DNA of 64,000 bases, taken from the NCBI RefSeq assembly GCF_004801405.1, contig NZ_SSOB01000011.1, positions 62,001 to 126,000 of the forward strand, in the 5' to 3' direction. A program made the translations under genes and the position numbers. Every line of letters starts with the position of its first letter. The stretch's first letter is position 1. This DNA is from Cohnella fermenti. GTDB taxonomy: Bacteria; Bacillota; Bacilli; Paenibacillales; Paenibacillaceae. Of the stretch, positions 27,101 through 35,932 are shown in pieces. The notes under the pieces are model-generated. The model searched no databases. It saw only the letters and a program-made list of their open reading frames with translations, and was not told the origin of the DNA.

Positions 27101-27785
27101 TATGCACAGTAACCCGATTGTCATAGGTATCCGATGTCGATAAATATTTGTTATTCCAGGGCATCGGCAAGCCGATATCGCCGAATTCAATATATTTGCT
27201 GCTTTTGTTTTTGACCGTGATCTCCCACAGCATGGAGCCGTCTTCGGTATCCATATCAAATACGGACTTCACGTCAAAGCCTTTCATCGTCCGAGCCGTT
27301 GCAGAGTCAAGGTCCTGTCCGATAAAGTCGACTTCCACTTTCTTGCCGTCTGCCGAAGCCTGCTTCGTAAAATAAGGGTTGGCCGAATTGATGGTCGTGT
27401 ACTTGGTTGATCCGCCAGCCGCCAATGTTTTGTTCGTATCAACTTCTACAAAGCCCGTCCTGTCGTCAGGAAATTGATCGCTGTCGCCGGTACGATAAGA
27501 AAAAATCATTTCGCCCATCCATTGGTGCTGAACGTCGTTCTGCGGCGACGTATTGTTGGGCAACACAAAATTAATGGATTTGCCGCTTTTGTTGGTCGGG
27601 TTATTCTGGATATACAATTCTTCAATCTGTCCCAAATCCCCGATCTTGGCAGAAAGACTATCATTGGAGATGCCGTTCGCTGCTGCGGCTGCCGAAGGCA
27701 CCGCGTTAATCCCCAAGGGCAGCACTTCGAAGAACAACGCAAATGCAGTAGCCAGCGACATCCACTTTTTAGTCGTCTTTTTCAT
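21141..27785 (-). CDS. Giant secreted multidomain carbohydrate-active protein with cohesin, FIVAR and dockerin-like modules
   Basis: A 2214-aa extracellular protein. Order: signal peptide (1-36); large N-terminal region (about 40-1025) resembling, from memory, DUF5695-type proteins of Paenibacillus, with a probable alpha-helical catalytic part (RTFSEVMESTGYFNMYRIQ, QPTWYYYSVPVFRAGEGWWN); two PKD/Ig-like domains (about 1030-1235); a Big_4-like domain (1237-1305); a discoidin-like F5/8 domain (1312-1455); a FIVAR-like helical module; a second discoidin-like domain (1525-1676); a cohesin-like domain (1765-1908); three FIVAR repeats (1913-2150); a degenerate dockerin (2160-2214; ITIMDLSIIAKYYG and YEITILELAAVARMIVG). 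The start MKKTTKKW has GGGAGG upstream. The catalytic activity is unknown; nearby GH51 and GH127 suggest an arabinose-containing substrate. Confidence 0.85.
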   Translation of the reverse strand: MKKTTKKWMSLATAFALFFEVLPLGINAVPSAAAAANGISNDSLSAKIGDLGQIEELYIQNNPTNKSGKSINFVLPNNTSPQNDVQHQWMGEMIFSYRTGDSDQFPDDRTGFVEVDTNKTLAAGGSTKYTTINSANPYFTKQASADGKKVEVDFIGQDLDSATARTMKGFDVKSVFDMDTEDGSMLWEITVKNKSSKYIEFGDIGLPMPWNNKYLSTSDTYDNRVTVHNFAGADSGYAYAIRTSGEGNFMMFTPVPESGARIEYVDYWLGDTGELRNGSLYSNWVGDSGGWFPGLNVLYIHSKDISKTGRGYFTDATSLVLAPDEQKTYKFKFSAVRAGDNDPQENAQSPNNASASMEDREANLRSILYNSGMIDAVALPGFQTAINMPVKLDLHYDDSKIKNVSVQIQSVGENDPFDEAHIPTIKSGQTRAAMVNNTRAGGGIPGGNPDYSESVQYVETKIINGEQHHIYSLTFDTLGNNSVRVDYQLEAGGEATDKFTQVEFNVMAELDKTSEAHSEFMVDQTQDKNPESPTFGIYRDWYLTTGVDTADSHWGDDWSHDNINFMTMKNYLDPDPDEIRSIENYLIDFMWNNYMKNTQTTFTVANYLSGSGINASSATPYTRTFSEVMESTGYFNMYRIQKAYPNLVEYRETPQYYLEKAYGIYYNRVSSGATGFYGEQQIPDMIEALKEEGMLTEYENLKKKFAKDKGTSVTNASYPYGSEFEYDNTGEEGAYSAAKALRTYYPADTKASAALKSMGLDDLKTRAMRGIQPTWYYYSVPVFRAGEGWWNFQYTASLAGSIMDDWLRYEDNGRSQEQTAVAQQRNYAAKISNFNAVNMGQISSSSVGGISWRYNAQKGGTGTKNVNDGGTRVMNNGWQDFSGESEEGLYGSLLRISSDIVTDPVFGLFGYGAEVTDESGAYHITPKDGFGKRINLIDEKIYVVSESDKIESANIQKDGKAFTLQLSNLAQGEHASKITIDGAGVENGYYTIKLDDNDAGQFYVQNNKGTAMFQMSSASTAELTIEKSDTGENQPPQVTAELATADPQAMIPFVINGSVTDDGAPNGALTYQWEVVSTPAGGQLSFTNPKSTTTRANGTKGGSYTVRLTANDGQESGSDELTFTLAAPPEKQPPVIGDVTAVQDTSNSSILMLSGTATPDPVYSAVFAPEWTYGWTVKQKPDGAADVTIVDGDQANAIARVSKAGTYVFTFTAADEGKAASKDVTITIAEDADDSYRAISVVTQKGTAPTLPGQVDVLTDQGYVQSDVVWDAVDPTRYANNGQFEVRGNVQDSDLKARVTVYVVSSQPQNNALAATPTAIINTVSDLGGVKGLNDGFDPASSSDTSHGAWHNWQGDQGGPAWIMYTWSEAFLASSMDVYVFRDGSGNFQPKDMTLQLRDENGNWYTPRAVAGLGNSLNKYNTTAFEPAYITGARIDMKPVALGVGILEWKVNGYTEAVDKTALTQVYNFANSLKAANFAGQGLAPIADSKAAASAVIANKNATEEDVAQAVANLLADLRLLTPLDNNLAFAASVSASYTSSWENLSAVNDGKKDSPSNTHWGTWGNNSTEEWVQYDWPQGASIASTNLVLWIDGDGVSGITAPTKLTYSYIPMNSSTNAWVTAGTVTSGIVAKQTPVDTANIYAFDPILEVKALRVTITKQAKNSEGVGLWEWEVYQPASKQDQAAPTTPTGVMPTASNGTDGQLIGVTSAMEYRKEGTETYTAITGTEVTGLSAGTYFVRYMQTSSLNASPDKEVVIPEGQNEAQASISGPSSPVFVGQSFDLAVGVTGLTHDFNMLSVELKYDPTMIEFAASLDDGVNVLDEDSVTSSRTGLQVLETALKPDTGEILIIMGLTGTFLTGDGELFVLHGKAKADAIPGTTTVAVTKQEMVGDEGHYSLLDTSLAAAGIQVAQVDKTALLASIEAAQELLDAAVEGDQGGQYPSGSKAILQAAIDSASAVANDGAATPTDVANAFAALDDAVTSFSGSIIPINKAALNTAIADAQQAWSNAVEGAAPGQYPTGAKAALQAAIDAAIGVRDHTAATQADVDAAASTLTTALSAFRASVNTTTAPPADFGALNQATAAAQAKVSKATAGDKIGQYPASAIANLQAAITAANNVKSNGGASQSQVDAAVSALNDAEAAFASQIVSLVPGATSITIMDLSIIAKYYGVKKDEQGWDKVEKADLFDHYEITILELAAVARMIVGNWLQQ

Positions 27786-27819
27786 CTTAACCTCCCATTG
27801 GCATTCGTAATTGATTGCA

Positions 27820-27833
27820 AGAAAGCGCTTCAA
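27820..27833 (-). promoter_or_regulatory. Candidate cre site in front of the giant gene
   Basis: AGAAAGCGCTTCAA, centred on the palindrome AAGCGCTT, about 35 bases upstream of the start codon, a position that would block transcription when CcpA binds. Confidence 0.5.
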
Positions 27834-27872
27834 TGGAAGCATAACCGAAATTTCTAAGGAAAAAAATCAGTA

Positions 27873-27903
27873 TATTCAACCTATTCTTTCATATTTTCAA
27901 CCT
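27873..27903 (-). promoter_or_regulatory. Direct-repeat operator pair A (AraC-type)
   Basis: TATTCAACCT and TTTTCAACCT, exactly 21 bases apart (two helical turns). The same pattern stands in front of the importer operon at 37597-37627. Confidence 0.55.
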
Positions 27904-27948
27904 TCTCAGGATGTACGCAGAACCGAAACAAATATAGAAACAACAACA

Positions 27949-27979
27949 TTTTCAAACTGCTTTTTAATAATTACAACCT
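27949..27979 (-). promoter_or_regulatory. Direct-repeat operator pair B (AraC-type)
   Basis: TTTTCAAACT and ATTACAACCT, 21 bases apart. The T-rich bases between the copies also resemble those at 37607-37617. Confidence 0.5.
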
Positions 27980-28057
27980 ATCTAAGCTGAACGAATCGAG
28001 CGAATAAGCAAACAATTCCGACTACCTTCCGCGGCCAGCCGCAATTCCGCCGAATGG

Positions 28058-28073
28058 ATGTGAAATTTCGCAT
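28058..28073. repeat. Solo palindrome of the ATGTGAAATTTCGCAT family
   Basis: ATGTGAAATTTCGCAT is nearly identical to the fourth palindrome of the array at 42687-42858 (42843-42858). No 52-bp neighbour is seen here. Confidence 0.6.
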
Positions 28074-28188
28074 TCGTTGCCCGAAGCCTGCGTCCACATT
28101 GCGCGGGGCATCGAAACAGGGGGAGTCCATCAAGCTCCCTAGTTCAGCTTATAGATCTATCGAAAGTGCCTGCGAACCCGGCCATTGT

Positions 28189-29133
28189 TCACGTTATCTC
28201 CCCCGGCCCCTGCTTCGCGGACTGGTCGGTATGCGTGATGCGAAGCAGAATATCCCGGTTATAATTGCCGAATCCGGCTCCGTAAAGCGTCAATCCGCCA
28301 ACATGCCTTGCATTCTCCTCTACGGAGAAGCGCAGCGTCCAGAACTTCTCATCCAATTGCAGATCTGCCAGCACAGTGTCTGATATCCGCTCGCCGTCCA
28401 TATAAGTGCCGGTGGCGTCAACCCGAAGCGTCTTCCACAGCCCATACTGGTTCACATGGCTGTTCCACCAATCCGGAGTGAATTTGCCACGCGAATCTTT
28501 ACCGAAATCCCCGGGGCTTGTCCAAGTTCCAAGCGAAACCGCATTGAAGCAGATGTGGATATCGGAAGGCCAGTTGTCACTTACACCGGGGGCTTCCGAT
28601 GCCAGCTCCATCGAAATCTCCAGCTTCGTCGCCAATTGATTCGGCAACAGATAATTGGGTGTCTTGTATTCGACAAACCCGCTTTTAAACCAGAGAATTG
28701 CAGCATTGACGCGCTCAGGGTCGAGAAAATATCTGGGATCGTCATAGAAGCCGATCAGCTTCTCCTTGGTGGCAAGACCGCATGTCGGGTGCACTTCAAA
28801 GGCCGTATAATGTCCCACCGGGATCGATTGCTCACGAACCGTCCCCGCAGCATTCGCGGAGAGCAGCTCGATTGCGATTGAGGTCTCTTGCAGCATACAC
28901 ATCTTATGCGTTCCTCCATCCTTGCGAATTCGTCGCGTACCAATGATCCCGGCTTCCTCCAGCTTACGAACGTGCATCGTCACAATGGCCGGACTTAGGC
29001 GCAGCCGGGCGGCGATATCCTTCACATTCAATTCACGATCTGCCAGCAATTCGATGATCGTTAATCTAACCTCGCTGGCCATCGCTTCAAACAACGGCAA
29101 ATAACTTCGAGCGGTTGTGGCATGAATCGTCAT
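28189..29133 (-). CDS. ArsR-type regulator with long C-terminal ligand-like domain
   Basis: A 314-aa transcription factor. The first ~90 residues are an ArsR-like winged helix (LFEAMASEVRLTIIELLADR, LSPAIVTMHVRKLEEAGIIG). The remaining ~220 residues are beta-rich and probably sense a ligand (HYTAFEVHPTCGLATKEKLI, NYLLPNQLATKLEISMELAS, LTLYGAGFGNYNRDI). There are no ArsR metal-binding Cys motifs (ELCVCDL type), so a sugar or other effector is more likely than a metal. It is divergent from the GH51 gene, sharing a 175-base promoter region with two inverted repeats, and likely controls it. Confidence 0.78.
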   Translation of the reverse strand: MTIHATTARSYLPLFEAMASEVRLTIIELLADRELNVKDIAARLRLSPAIVTMHVRKLEEAGIIGTRRIRKDGGTHKMCMLQETSIAIELLSANAAGTVREQSIPVGHYTAFEVHPTCGLATKEKLIGFYDDPRYFLDPERVNAAILWFKSGFVEYKTPNYLLPNQLATKLEISMELASEAPGVSDNWPSDIHICFNAVSLGTWTSPGDFGKDSRGKFTPDWWNSHVNQYGLWKTLRVDATGTYMDGERISDTVLADLQLDEKFWTLRFSVEENARHVGGLTLYGAGFGNYNRDILLRITHTDQSAKQGPGEIT

Positions 29134-29234
29134 ATCGGTTCCTCCAATGTTCCTATTCGAGATTGAATTTACATTTATATAATTTCAATAAAATAGAAAA
29201 AAATTGCATAAATCGTATTGCGAACTCAATATTA

Positions 29235-29259
29235 ACAATGTTACATTGATCGTAGATCA
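29235..29259. promoter_or_regulatory. Overlapping inverted repeats in the ArsR/GH51 divergent promoter
   Basis: CAATGT-T-ACATTG (29235-29247) overlaps TTGATC-GTA-GATCAA (29245-29259). Both are perfect six-base arms, 50-75 bases before the GH51 start; candidate operators of the adjacent ArsR-type regulator. Confidence 0.5.
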
Positions 29260-29290
29260 AGTCAATAATATTAAATTAATATAAACATAA

Positions 29291-30823
<1,533 letters not shown>

Positions 30824-30842
30824 CTCAAGAGCGGGCTTGCCA

Positions 30843-30877
30843 CAAGAGCGGGCTATCTTCTCGATAACCCGCTCTTG
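30843..30877. terminator. Terminator between GH51 and LacI genes
   Basis: Arms CAAGAGCGGG / CCCGCTCTTG with inner TATC / GATA; convergent genes on both sides, so it may serve both directions. A partial copy of the left arm (AAGAGCGGGCT) lies just before it. Confidence 0.75.
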
Positions 30878-30910
30878 TCCTTAATCTATGAACCTAATCT
30901 TTAAATTCGG

Positions 30911-31951
30911 TTAATCGACCAGGGGAGCTACGGACTCTCGCTCGATTAAGACGCATAATGGCACCTGCTCCGCAGCGTGCTCTTCGTCACCGCCGATAAT
31001 ACGCAGCAAAGACCTCATCGAGGAGTATCCCATCTCATGGAGCGGAAGGTTCATCGTCGTGATTCGGGGGTTCAAATAATCGCTGAATTCCCGGTTGTCG
31101 AAGCCGACAAGGGACAAATCCTCCGGCACCCGAACCCCCATCGATCTGGCTGCTCTCAGGGAGCCTGCAGCCATGACGTCGTTCATGACGAGCAATGCCG
31201 TCGGAGGATCGGCCAGCTCCAACAACTCCTTGGTCAGCTTCAGTCCGGACTCCAGGCCCCAATTCCCAACCTTGATTAATTGCGGCTCGAAGGGCAATTC
31301 GAAGTCGGTAACGGCTTTGAAGTAACCGTTAAACCGCAGCCGCGACGGAATGGAATCCATTAAGCCGGTTATAACCGCAATCCGATGATGTCCCTTCTTG
31401 TACAAATATTCGATCGCGTCATACGAAGCTTGTTCATCGTTGTACTGAATGGACAACTCGTTCTTGGTATAGCAATATGTGTATACGATCGGCGTGTCTC
31501 CCGGATCGATCAGCCCCGTCACGTCGCGAGGATGTATTCCAATATAAATAATACCGTCAACTTGTTTCGCCAATAAGTCGGACACGGCGTTCTCCGCGTA
31601 CTTGCGAAAGGCGCCGATGTTCGAATAATTATGACCGACCCGCTTGTGGAGCCGCAGGTTTGTCAAGACGATATGAAGATCGTACCGATCCGCATATTCG
31701 TTTATTCCGTCGATTATTTCGGGTACGTTAAATACGGTTATGTCCTCGGCAATGACACCAATCGTATTCGTTTTTTTGCTTTTTAAACTTTTGGCGATAT
31801 TGTTTGGTTTGTATTTAAGCTCTTCGATAACCTTCAGTACCCGCTCCTTCGTTTGAGGCCTTACATTTCTGGTGCCGTTTAACACATAGGAGACGGTGGC
31901 AATGGATACATTTGCTTTGGCCGCTATTTCTTTTATTCCGACTTTGTCCAT
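30911..31951 (-). CDS. LacI-family transcription regulator
   Basis: A 346-aa regulator. N-terminal LacI helix-turn-helix (IKEIAAKANVSIATVSYVLN, hinge YKPNNIAKSLKSKKT) and a periplasmic-binding-like effector domain (VDGIIYIGIHPRDV, HHRIAVITGLMDSIPSRLRF, LSLVGFDNREFSDYLNP). It lies between GH51 and GH127, so it probably responds to arabinose or an arabino-oligosaccharide. AAACGTTT palindromes occur just upstream of its own start and before the importer binding-protein gene, which are candidate targets. Confidence 0.9.
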   Translation of the reverse strand: MDKVGIKEIAAKANVSIATVSYVLNGTRNVRPQTKERVLKVIEELKYKPNNIAKSLKSKKTNTIGVIAEDITVFNVPEIIDGINEYADRYDLHIVLTNLRLHKRVGHNYSNIGAFRKYAENAVSDLLAKQVDGIIYIGIHPRDVTGLIDPGDTPIVYTYCYTKNELSIQYNDEQASYDAIEYLYKKGHHRIAVITGLMDSIPSRLRFNGYFKAVTDFELPFEPQLIKVGNWGLESGLKLTKELLELADPPTALLVMNDVMAAGSLRAARSMGVRVPEDLSLVGFDNREFSDYLNPRITTMNLPLHEMGYSSMRSLLRIIGGDEEHAAEQVPLCVLIERESVAPLVD

Positions 31952-31973
31952 TCACGAACACCGCCTTCCCCTT

Positions 31974-31985
31974 ATAAACGTTTCC
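31974..31985 (-). promoter_or_regulatory. Candidate LacI operator (autoregulation)
   Basis: ATAAACGTTTCC with the eight-base palindrome AAACGTTT, 25-32 bases upstream of the lacI-type start. Confidence 0.35.
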
Positions 31986-32116
31986 ATAGATGGTTATATC
32001 ATTCAATCGTGCAAGCGGTAAAGAAGCAGCCCAAGTCCAATGAAGTATGAACCAAGACTGCTTGACAAACCAATTCCATTCAGTTGATGCCCGCTTTTTG
32101 TTCTACGCCTTGTTAT

Positions 32117-34114
32117 TTAACAATCGCGAATCCACACGGCCATCTCGCCAACGCTGCGATTGGCCCAGGCGAAGTACGGGATAAAGCTCCCTGTCAACGG
32201 CTCGCTGTTAAGTGCCGCCAGGGAGTTCTCCCGGTACAGATCGTCCTGCCATTCCTCGGAGGCCCTGCGAATGACGGTCGTCTCGATAACGTTCACTCCT
32301 CCGAGCAGATCGGGATTAAATCGCACGGCGAACTTGCCGCCGCTCGGCAAGCATAATTGGTGCAGGTTGGGGCCGTTGTCCGCTTCCTCCATGCAATAGA
32401 CGAACGGGCCGTATTGCAAAGCCGTTTTGCCGAATGCGTCTCGCACATGCGGATGCCCCTTCATCCGCCTCACCTGCATATCGAACATGATCTCCAGCGT
32501 ATCTCCATCCGACCAGACGCGGTCAATCCCGGCATAACCGGCTTCAAGGTCCGCATCTTCGTACGCATACGGTTGTCCGTTCAGCAGCAGAGTCTCCCGC
32601 CCGCCGCACCAGGACGGCAAACGAAGCGCCAGCTTGAAGCGTGTCGGAATGTCCGTATGGACGACCATGCGCGTCTTGCCCTCCCAAGCATAGGCCGATT
32701 GCTGCTCGATGCGCACCGCCTGGCCGTCCAGCTCGAATACGGCTTGCCCGCCAATGTACAAATGCGCGTATACCGTCCGGTCCCGCACCGTGTAAATGTA
32801 TTCGCCCAACGAGGCCAGCAATCTCGCGATGTTGGGCGGACAGCACGCACAACCGAACCAGCCTTGACGCTCCGGCTTCACATGATCGTAGATATGGTTC
32901 TTGCCGCATGCGTCCGGATGAACTTCCAGCGGGTTCACGTAGAAGAACTTCTTGCCGTCCCGCGACATGCCGCTCACAACCGTGTTGTACAAGGCGCGCT
33001 CCATGACGTCGGCATATTCGCCGATCGGCTCGATCTCGAGCATCCGCCGGGCGAAGAAGATAAGTCCGATGGAGGCGCATGTCTCCGCGTATGCCGTGTC
33101 TCCCGGCAGGTCGTAATCGAACGAGAACGCCTCTCCGTGAGCCATCGAACCGATGCCGCCCGTGATATACATCTGCTTCGAGACAATATTGCGCCACAGC
33201 TTGCGGCAGGCCTGCAACAGCTCCGCGTCTCCGGTCTGAGCTGCCACATCGGCCATCGCCGTCGTCATGTAGACGACACGGACCGCATGCCCCTCCGCTT
33301 TATCCTGCTGCCGGACCGGCCGATGCGATTGGCTGTAAGCATGGTCATGGGCAATATCCAATTGGGGGAAGTGGACGGCCCCATCCCGCTTCTCCAATTC
33401 TTCCAGGTAAAAGTGAGGTTGCGAGCCGCGTTGATCGAGAAAATACCGGCTAAGCTTGAGGTACCTGTCATTCCCCGTCGTGCGGTACAGCTTTACCAGA
33501 GCAAGCTCGATTTCCTGATGGCCGTCATACCCCTGCAGCTTGCCGGGCTCCGTCCCGAATACGGTATCGATATAATCCGCAAACTTGCAGACGACATCGA
33601 GAATCTTCCGTTTGCCGGTCGCATTATAATAGGAGACGGCCGCTTCGATCATATGCCCCGCGCAATAGAGCTCGTGGCATTCCGCCAGGTTGCTCCAACG
33701 GCGATCCGGTTCTTTTAATGTAAAATAAGTGTTCAGATAGCCGTCTTCCTGCTGGGCTCTTGCGATCAGATCAACGACGCCGTCCGCCACTCTCTCAAGC
33801 TCGGGGTCCGGGCCGGTCGCAAGCAAATAGCCGACGGCCTCGAGCCACTTCGCCACGTCGCTGTCCTGGAACACCATGCCCCCGAACTCGCCCTGCTCCT
33901 CGCCTGCCGCAATCTTGAAGTTGCGCACCGCATAGCTTGGTTCGGCTTCCGGAATACGGTCGTTTAACGCTTCCCATTGATAAGGAACAATGACGTCCCG
34001 GACCAAGCGAATATATTCGGACCAATAGGGGTCTTCAATGCGTACTTTGTTTAGCTGCAAGACGTACGAATTTGTGTTTGACTGTTCCTCAGGTCTGACT
34101 TGCACTTCAATCAC
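32117..34114 (-). CDS. GH127 beta-L-arabinofuranosidase
   Basis: Cytoplasmic enzyme of 665 aa of the former DUF1680 family, releasing beta-L-arabinofuranose from arabino-oligosaccharides such as those of hydroxyproline-rich glycoproteins. Features: an alpha/alpha-barrel region with QQEDGYLNTYFT and LYCAGHMIEAAVSYY, GGIGSMAHGEAFSFDYDLP, and the Cys-containing WFGCACCPPNIARLLASLGE, where the zinc-bound catalytic Cys lies. It starts at GTG, four bases after the permease stop, with TAGGAG overlapping that stop. It ends the importer operon. No signal peptide. Confidence 0.93.
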   Translation of the reverse strand: MIEVQVRPEEQSNTNSYVLQLNKVRIEDPYWSEYIRLVRDVIVPYQWEALNDRIPEAEPSYAVRNFKIAAGEEQGEFGGMVFQDSDVAKWLEAVGYLLATGPDPELERVADGVVDLIARAQQEDGYLNTYFTLKEPDRRWSNLAECHELYCAGHMIEAAVSYYNATGKRKILDVVCKFADYIDTVFGTEPGKLQGYDGHQEIELALVKLYRTTGNDRYLKLSRYFLDQRGSQPHFYLEELEKRDGAVHFPQLDIAHDHAYSQSHRPVRQQDKAEGHAVRVVYMTTAMADVAAQTGDAELLQACRKLWRNIVSKQMYITGGIGSMAHGEAFSFDYDLPGDTAYAETCASIGLIFFARRMLEIEPIGEYADVMERALYNTVVSGMSRDGKKFFYVNPLEVHPDACGKNHIYDHVKPERQGWFGCACCPPNIARLLASLGEYIYTVRDRTVYAHLYIGGQAVFELDGQAVRIEQQSAYAWEGKTRMVVHTDIPTRFKLALRLPSWCGGRETLLLNGQPYAYEDADLEAGYAGIDRVWSDGDTLEIMFDMQVRRMKGHPHVRDAFGKTALQYGPFVYCMEEADNGPNLHQLCLPSGGKFAVRFNPDLLGGVNVIETTVIRRASEEWQDDLYRENSLAALNSEPLTGSFIPYFAWANRSVGEMAVWIRDC

Positions 34115-34118
34115 ACTC

Positions 34119-34988
34119 CTAATTCTTCATTCCGGTCAGGGTGATGCCTTCTACGAAATACTTCTGACCAATCAGGTAGAAAATAACGCCCGGAGCAAAG
34201 GACATGCACGTGGCCGCCATTGTCAACGACCAATCCTGCTTCAGCTGGCCTTTAAAGTTGGTCAAGCCCAACGCTATGGTGTACTTCTCGCTCGAGTTGA
34301 TGTAGATCATCTGTTGGAGCAGATCGTTCCAAAGCCCTATGAAGATAAACAAGGCGACGACGATCATGGCCGGTCTGATGGCGGGCATAATGATGTTGAA
34401 CAAGATGCGGAAGTACCCGGCTCCGTCGATCGTTGCCGCTTGGTCCAATTCTCGCGGGATGGACATAATAAACTGCCGAATCAGAAAGATATTAAAAGCG
34501 CCGCCGCCGCAGAAATAAGGCAGAATCAATGGCAGATAGCTGTCATGGAGCCCCAAGCCCCGCGTCCAACCGATGTAGAGCGGAATAAGCGTAACCATGG
34601 CAGGCAGAAGCATTGAACCGACGCAGAGAGCCCAGATCAAATTTTTGCCTCTAAACCGCAGTCTTGCGAAGGCGTATCCGCACAGGGTGGCCGTGAAGGT
34701 TCCGGCCAAGCAGGAAGGAACGATAATCGTCATCGTGTTCAGCAGATACTTCCAGAACTTGAAAATCTGCAGCGTCTTCTCATAGTTGGAGAACAGCCAA
34801 TCCGCCGGGATCAGCGACGGAGGATATCGGTAAATCTCGGCATTCGTCATTAGAGACGTGCGGAATATCCACCAGATCGGAAAGAGCACAAGCACCGCAA
34901 AAAAAACGACGACGACAAACGTGATTGTGCTGGCTATTCGTCTATTGCGTTTCCTGCTTCGGAGTTGTCCATATACGGCTCCGCTCAT
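34119..34988 (-). CDS. Carbohydrate ABC permease (AraQ/MalG-like)
   Basis: Membrane subunit of a sugar importer, about 289 aa, with six hydrophobic segments and the EAA loop DQAATIDGAGYFRILFNIIM. The start MSGAVYGQL overlaps the upstream permease stop by four bases (ATGA) and has AAGGAGG upstream; the open frame reaches back to 35018. Followed immediately by GH127, so the imported compound is likely an arabino-oligosaccharide. Confidence 0.92.
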   Translation of the reverse strand: MSGAVYGQLRSRKRNRRIASTITFVVVVFFAVLVLFPIWWIFRTSLMTNAEIYRYPPSLIPADWLFSNYEKTLQIFKFWKYLLNTMTIIVPSCLAGTFTATLCGYAFARLRFRGKNLIWALCVGSMLLPAMVTLIPLYIGWTRGLGLHDSYLPLILPYFCGGGAFNIFLIRQFIMSIPRELDQAATIDGAGYFRILFNIIMPAIRPAMIVVALFIFIGLWNDLLQQMIYINSSEKYTIALGLTNFKGQLKQDWSLTMAATCMSFAPGVIFYLIGQKYFVEGITLTGMKN

Positions 34989-35917
34989 TTGTCGTCGCCT
35001 CCTTCGTTGTAGATCCATCGATTGGACGTCTTGAACAATACGATGGTAAAGGCCGCAAGAATGGCAAAAATAATAAAGGTAGTCGCGCAGGCATAACCCA
35101 GCTTGTAATTCACGAAGGCCTGATCATACATCAGATAAGTCATGAATCGGGAAGCGTTGCCCGGGCCGCCATTGGTCAGAGCAAGCGCCGGGGTAACGAC
35201 CTGGAGGTTGGCAATCAAGCTCATCAACAAGTTGTAGAAGATGATCGGGGACATGCTGGGCAAGGTGATATGCAAGAAACGCTGCCACCCGTTCGCGCCG
35301 TCCATCTCGGCCGCTTCGTGGTACACAATCGGAACGTTCTGAAGCCCGGCCAGGAAAATAACGATCAAGTTCCCCGCCAGCCAGACCGAAATCAAGGATA
35401 AAGAAGGGACGACATAGCTGGAATCGGCGATAAAGAGAACTTTATGCAAGCCGACCTCGGAGAGAAGATAGTTAAAGAACCCGAAGTTCGCCTCGTAGAG
35501 CCAGGACCACCCTACGTATATGGCGACAGCCGGCAGCACGTAAGGAACATAAAACACCGCCCGAAAAAAACCTCTTGCCGGAATTTTGCGATTCAACAGC
35601 ATTGCGATAAACAGCGAATAAATCATGCTGCCGATGACGGACAATATGGCAAAGTAGATTGTCGCTATAATGGAATCTTTAATGTAAGGATCGGTGGTAA
35701 ATATTTTAATATAGTTATCGAAGCCGATAAATTCAGGCGTGGCCAGCCCCGTCCAATTCGTCAAGCTGATTCCGAGCACCCCGAGCAGAGGCACATAGGT
35801 CAGGAAGATCAGCCCGAGGAAAGCCGGAAGCAAACATAGATAAGCAACTCGCGCCTCCGCCAAAAAAAAGCGGGAACGGCGTCTCGGCGCTTTGCTGACG
35901 GTCTCCATCTCTCGCAC
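34985..35917 (-). CDS. Carbohydrate ABC permease (AraP/MalF-like)
   Basis: Membrane subunit of about 310 aa with an N-terminal hydrophobic segment (LLPAFLGLIFLTYVPLLGVL) and the EAA loop HEAAEMDGANGWQRFLHITL. It appears to start at GTG behind AAAGGGA; ATG nine bases downstream is an alternative. Translationally coupled to the next permease. It is separated from the binding-protein gene by a strong hairpin. Confidence 0.92.
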   Translation of the reverse strand: MREMETVSKAPRRRSRFFLAEARVAYLCLLPAFLGLIFLTYVPLLGVLGISLTNWTGLATPEFIGFDNYIKIFTTDPYIKDSIIATIYFAILSVIGSMIYSLFIAMLLNRKIPARGFFRAVFYVPYVLPAVAIYVGWSWLYEANFGFFNYLLSEVGLHKVLFIADSSYVVPSLSLISVWLAGNLIVIFLAGLQNVPIVYHEAAEMDGANGWQRFLHITLPSMSPIIFYNLLMSLIANLQVVTPALALTNGGPGNASRFMTYLMYDQAFVNYKLGYACATTFIIFAILAAFTIVLFKTSNRWIYNEGGDDK

Positions 35918-35932
35918 CCATCCCTTTGTTTA

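Larger units (their letters stand above)
27786..28188. other. Promoter region of the giant gene
   Basis: No gene. AT-rich control region holding a candidate cre site, two pairs of TTTYCAACCT-like direct repeats, and a lone palindrome at 28058-28073. It ends against the 3' end of the ArsR-type gene, which also reads leftward, with no clear terminator. Confidence 0.6.
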
